Position numbers and translations under genes: made by a program. Source: Planctomycetota bacterium (GTDB lineage: Bacteria > Planctomycetota > UBA8742 > UBA2392). Taken from it: 64,000 nt of DNA. Numbering within the stretch: position 1 is the stretch's first letter; each line of letters begins with the position of its first letter. The notes under the pieces are model-generated. The model saw nothing but the letters and a program-made list of their open reading frames with translations, made no database searches and was not told the origin of the DNA. Shown here piece after piece: positions 62,857 to 64,000 of this stretch. Where the stretch lies: contig JAOSKM010000001.1 in assembly GCA_027493625.1 (NCBI GenBank), positions 1,269,489-1,333,488 on the forward strand, written 5' to 3'.

Positions 62857-63612
62857 ATGAAAAGCCAAACGGCCGCCGGTGATTCCACGCAAGTCGCGCT
62901 GTTGCCGCGCACGGAAACACTTTCGGTTGTGATTCCCGCCTACAACGAAGAACCCACACTCGCGACCGTGCTGGACAAGGTCGCGGCCGTGAAGATGGCG
63001 CTCAACATGGAGCTGCTGATCGTCGATGACGGCAGCAAGGACCGCACGGCCGAAGTCGCCCGCGAGTGGGCGGCCAGACACGCCGGCGGACGCATCAGCG
63101 TGAAGGTGATCAGCAAGGAGAACGGCGGCAAGGGCACGGCCGTGCGGCGCGGTATTGAGGAGAGCACGGGCGAGTACGTGATCATCCAGGACGCCGACCT
63201 CGAGTACGACCCCAACGATTACCCGAAGCTGCTGGAGCCGATTCTCGCCGGCGACGCCGAGGTGGTGTACGGCAGCCGCATCACGGGCCCCGACAAGCCG
63301 GGCAGCCTGAAGTTCTACCTGGGCGGGCGGCTGGTGACGCTGGCGACCAACCTGCTGTACTGGAGTCATCTGACGGATGAGCCCACCTGCTACAAGCTGT
63401 TCCGCGGCGAGCTGATCCGCGGCATGCCGCTGGAGTGCACGGGCTTCGAGTTCTGCCCGGAGGTGACGGCCAAGGTGCTGAAGCGCGGCCTGCGCATCGC
63501 GGAGGTGCCGATCCGCTACTTCCCGCGCAGCATTGCGGAAGGCAAGAAAATCCGTTCATGGGACGGCGTGCTCGCCCTGTATGAGCTGCTCAAGTGGCGG
63601 TTCCGTAGGTAG
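62857..63612 (+). CDS. Family 2 glycosyltransferase, dolichol/polyprenyl-phosphate sugar synthase-like
   Basis: 251 residues from the ATG at 62857. GT-A fold: LSVVIPAYNEEPTLATVLDKV, LLIVDDGSKDRTAEVA, then NGGKGTAVRRGIEESTGEYV and the metal-binding IIQDADLEYDPNDYPKLLEP, and AEVVYGSRITG. No C-terminal membrane helices, unlike many relatives. It probably moves a hexose from a nucleotide sugar to polyprenyl phosphate, or to another acceptor in envelope glycan synthesis. Confidence 0.9.
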   Translation: MKSQTAAGDSTQVALLPRTETLSVVIPAYNEEPTLATVLDKVAAVKMALNMELLIVDDGSKDRTAEVAREWAARHAGGRISVKVISKENGGKGTAVRRGIEESTGEYVIIQDADLEYDPNDYPKLLEPILAGDAEVVYGSRITGPDKPGSLKFYLGGRLVTLATNLLYWSHLTDEPTCYKLFRGELIRGMPLECTGFEFCPEVTAKVLKRGLRIAEVPIRYFPRSIAEGKKIRSWDGVLALYELLKWRFRR

Positions 63613-63621
63613 GATGTCGCC

Positions 63622-63960
63622 ATGTCCGACGACGACCAGTTGCCCGAAGAACCAAAACTGCCGCTGACGGTGGATTCGCCGATTGCCTGGGCGGAATTCC
63701 TGATCGACCACGACGCCCTGCGCGCCTTCTACAGCGAGCGCAACATCCACTGCTTCGACTGCTGCGCCGCCGAGGCCGAGACCTTCGGCGAGGGCGCCAA
63801 GGTGCACGAGGGCGGCCCCTACGGCGGCTTCGACGCGCAGAAGCTGGTAGACGGCCTCAACGAGTTGGCAAAGCAGCACCCCTTCGACGAGACCAAGTAC
63901 GTAAAACCCACGCTGTTCCGCCGCGCCATAGACCTGCTGTTCTCCGGCCCCAAGAAGTAG
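63622..63960 (+). CDS. DUF1858-like small cysteine protein
   Basis: 112 residues, 9 bp after the glycosyltransferase stop. The pattern IHCFDCCAAEAETFGEGAKVHEGG and KLVDGLNELAKQHPF resembles DUF1858 domains (CxxCxxAxxETLExAA, then a helix with LLxELN), but with Cys-x2-Cys-Cys and a glycine-rich insertion. Such domains may bind a metal or cycle disulfides. No membrane segment. Confidence 0.62.
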   Translation: MSDDDQLPEEPKLPLTVDSPIAWAEFLIDHDALRAFYSERNIHCFDCCAAEAETFGEGAKVHEGGPYGGFDAQKLVDGLNELAKQHPFDETKYVKPTLFRRAIDLLFSGPKK

Positions 63961-64000
63961 CCGATTGTCGGGCAGGTGGGGACTGTCCCCGTCTTCGAGC

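Noticed and set aside
1-64000. CRISPR array, prophage, complete insertion sequence, rRNA or tRNA genes
   Set aside because: I looked for spaced direct repeats, phage structural genes, transposases and conserved RNA motifs and saw none in this window.

Overview
The window is about 64 kb of high-GC DNA carrying close to 55 protein genes and no rRNA or tRNA that I can recognise. It looks like a Planctomycetota (PVC) chromosome. The signs are a small basic protein of the Chlamydiae/Verrucomicrobia/Planctomycetes type, a membrane-anchored prenyltransferase-fold repeat protein with a glycine-rich linker, a large membrane VWA protein in an overlapping operon with TPR/HEAT-like secreted proteins, a prepilin-type protein, and a division/wall (dcw) cluster that ends at ftsQ with no ftsA or ftsZ following. 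The phylum assignment is inference; the gene calls do not depend on it.

Layout. 1-11.7 kb is mostly minus strand: a PAS/kinase/REC/REC/EAL hybrid regulator cut by the left edge, nuoC-nuoB-nuoA behind a long leader, der, a Bax-inhibitor-1 membrane protein, trpS, a MATCAP-type metallopeptidase, a plus-strand ParE-type toxin/antitoxin pair, and ffh. 11.8-19.7 kb is plus strand: a YgiQ-type radical SAM enzyme with two in-frame palindromic inserts, a NarL-type two-component pair, an SLAC1/TehA-type transporter and small proteins. 19.7-33 kb holds the prenyltransferase-fold protein, rpsP, an EF-hand lipoprotein, a degenerate HhH protein, sucD, a secretin-N-like protein and the VWA operon. 33-45 kb holds rodA, a sigma-70 factor, a long coiled-coil protein, a row of five hairpins, a probable outer-membrane barrel, an acidic secreted protein, bioA, a prepilin-like protein and a lamin-tail lipoprotein. 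45-53 kb is the dcw block ftsW-murG-murC-murB-x-PilZ-ddl-ftsQ. 53-64 kb holds an MsrB-MsrA lipoprotein, two large proteins of unknown function, an aminotransferase, the small basic protein, a LysM protein, TerC, a family 2 glycosyltransferase and a DUF1858-like protein.

How the genes fit together. murG, murC, murB and ddl make and cross-link-prime peptidoglycan precursors; RodA and FtsW are the SEDS glycan polymerases for elongation and division, and FtsQ is a divisome scaffold. The organism therefore appears to make peptidoglycan, while the usual neighbours ftsA/ftsZ are not where they would be expected. nuoABC, sucD and bioA point to respiratory, TCA-linked and biotin metabolism. ffh, der, rpsP, trpS and the sigma factor are housekeeping.

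Data quality. At least nine genes are split by one-base indels, eight of them in homopolymer runs, and they include ffh, ddl and a sigma factor. I read these as assembly or sequencing errors, not pseudogenes, and give the rejoined spans.

Most interesting observation. Two 71-bp palindromes in the radical SAM gene share one architecture: four heptamers, a 12-nt loop, four heptamers. Both are read in the same frame as similar peptides. Related heptamer arrays occur at several intergenic sites in the window.
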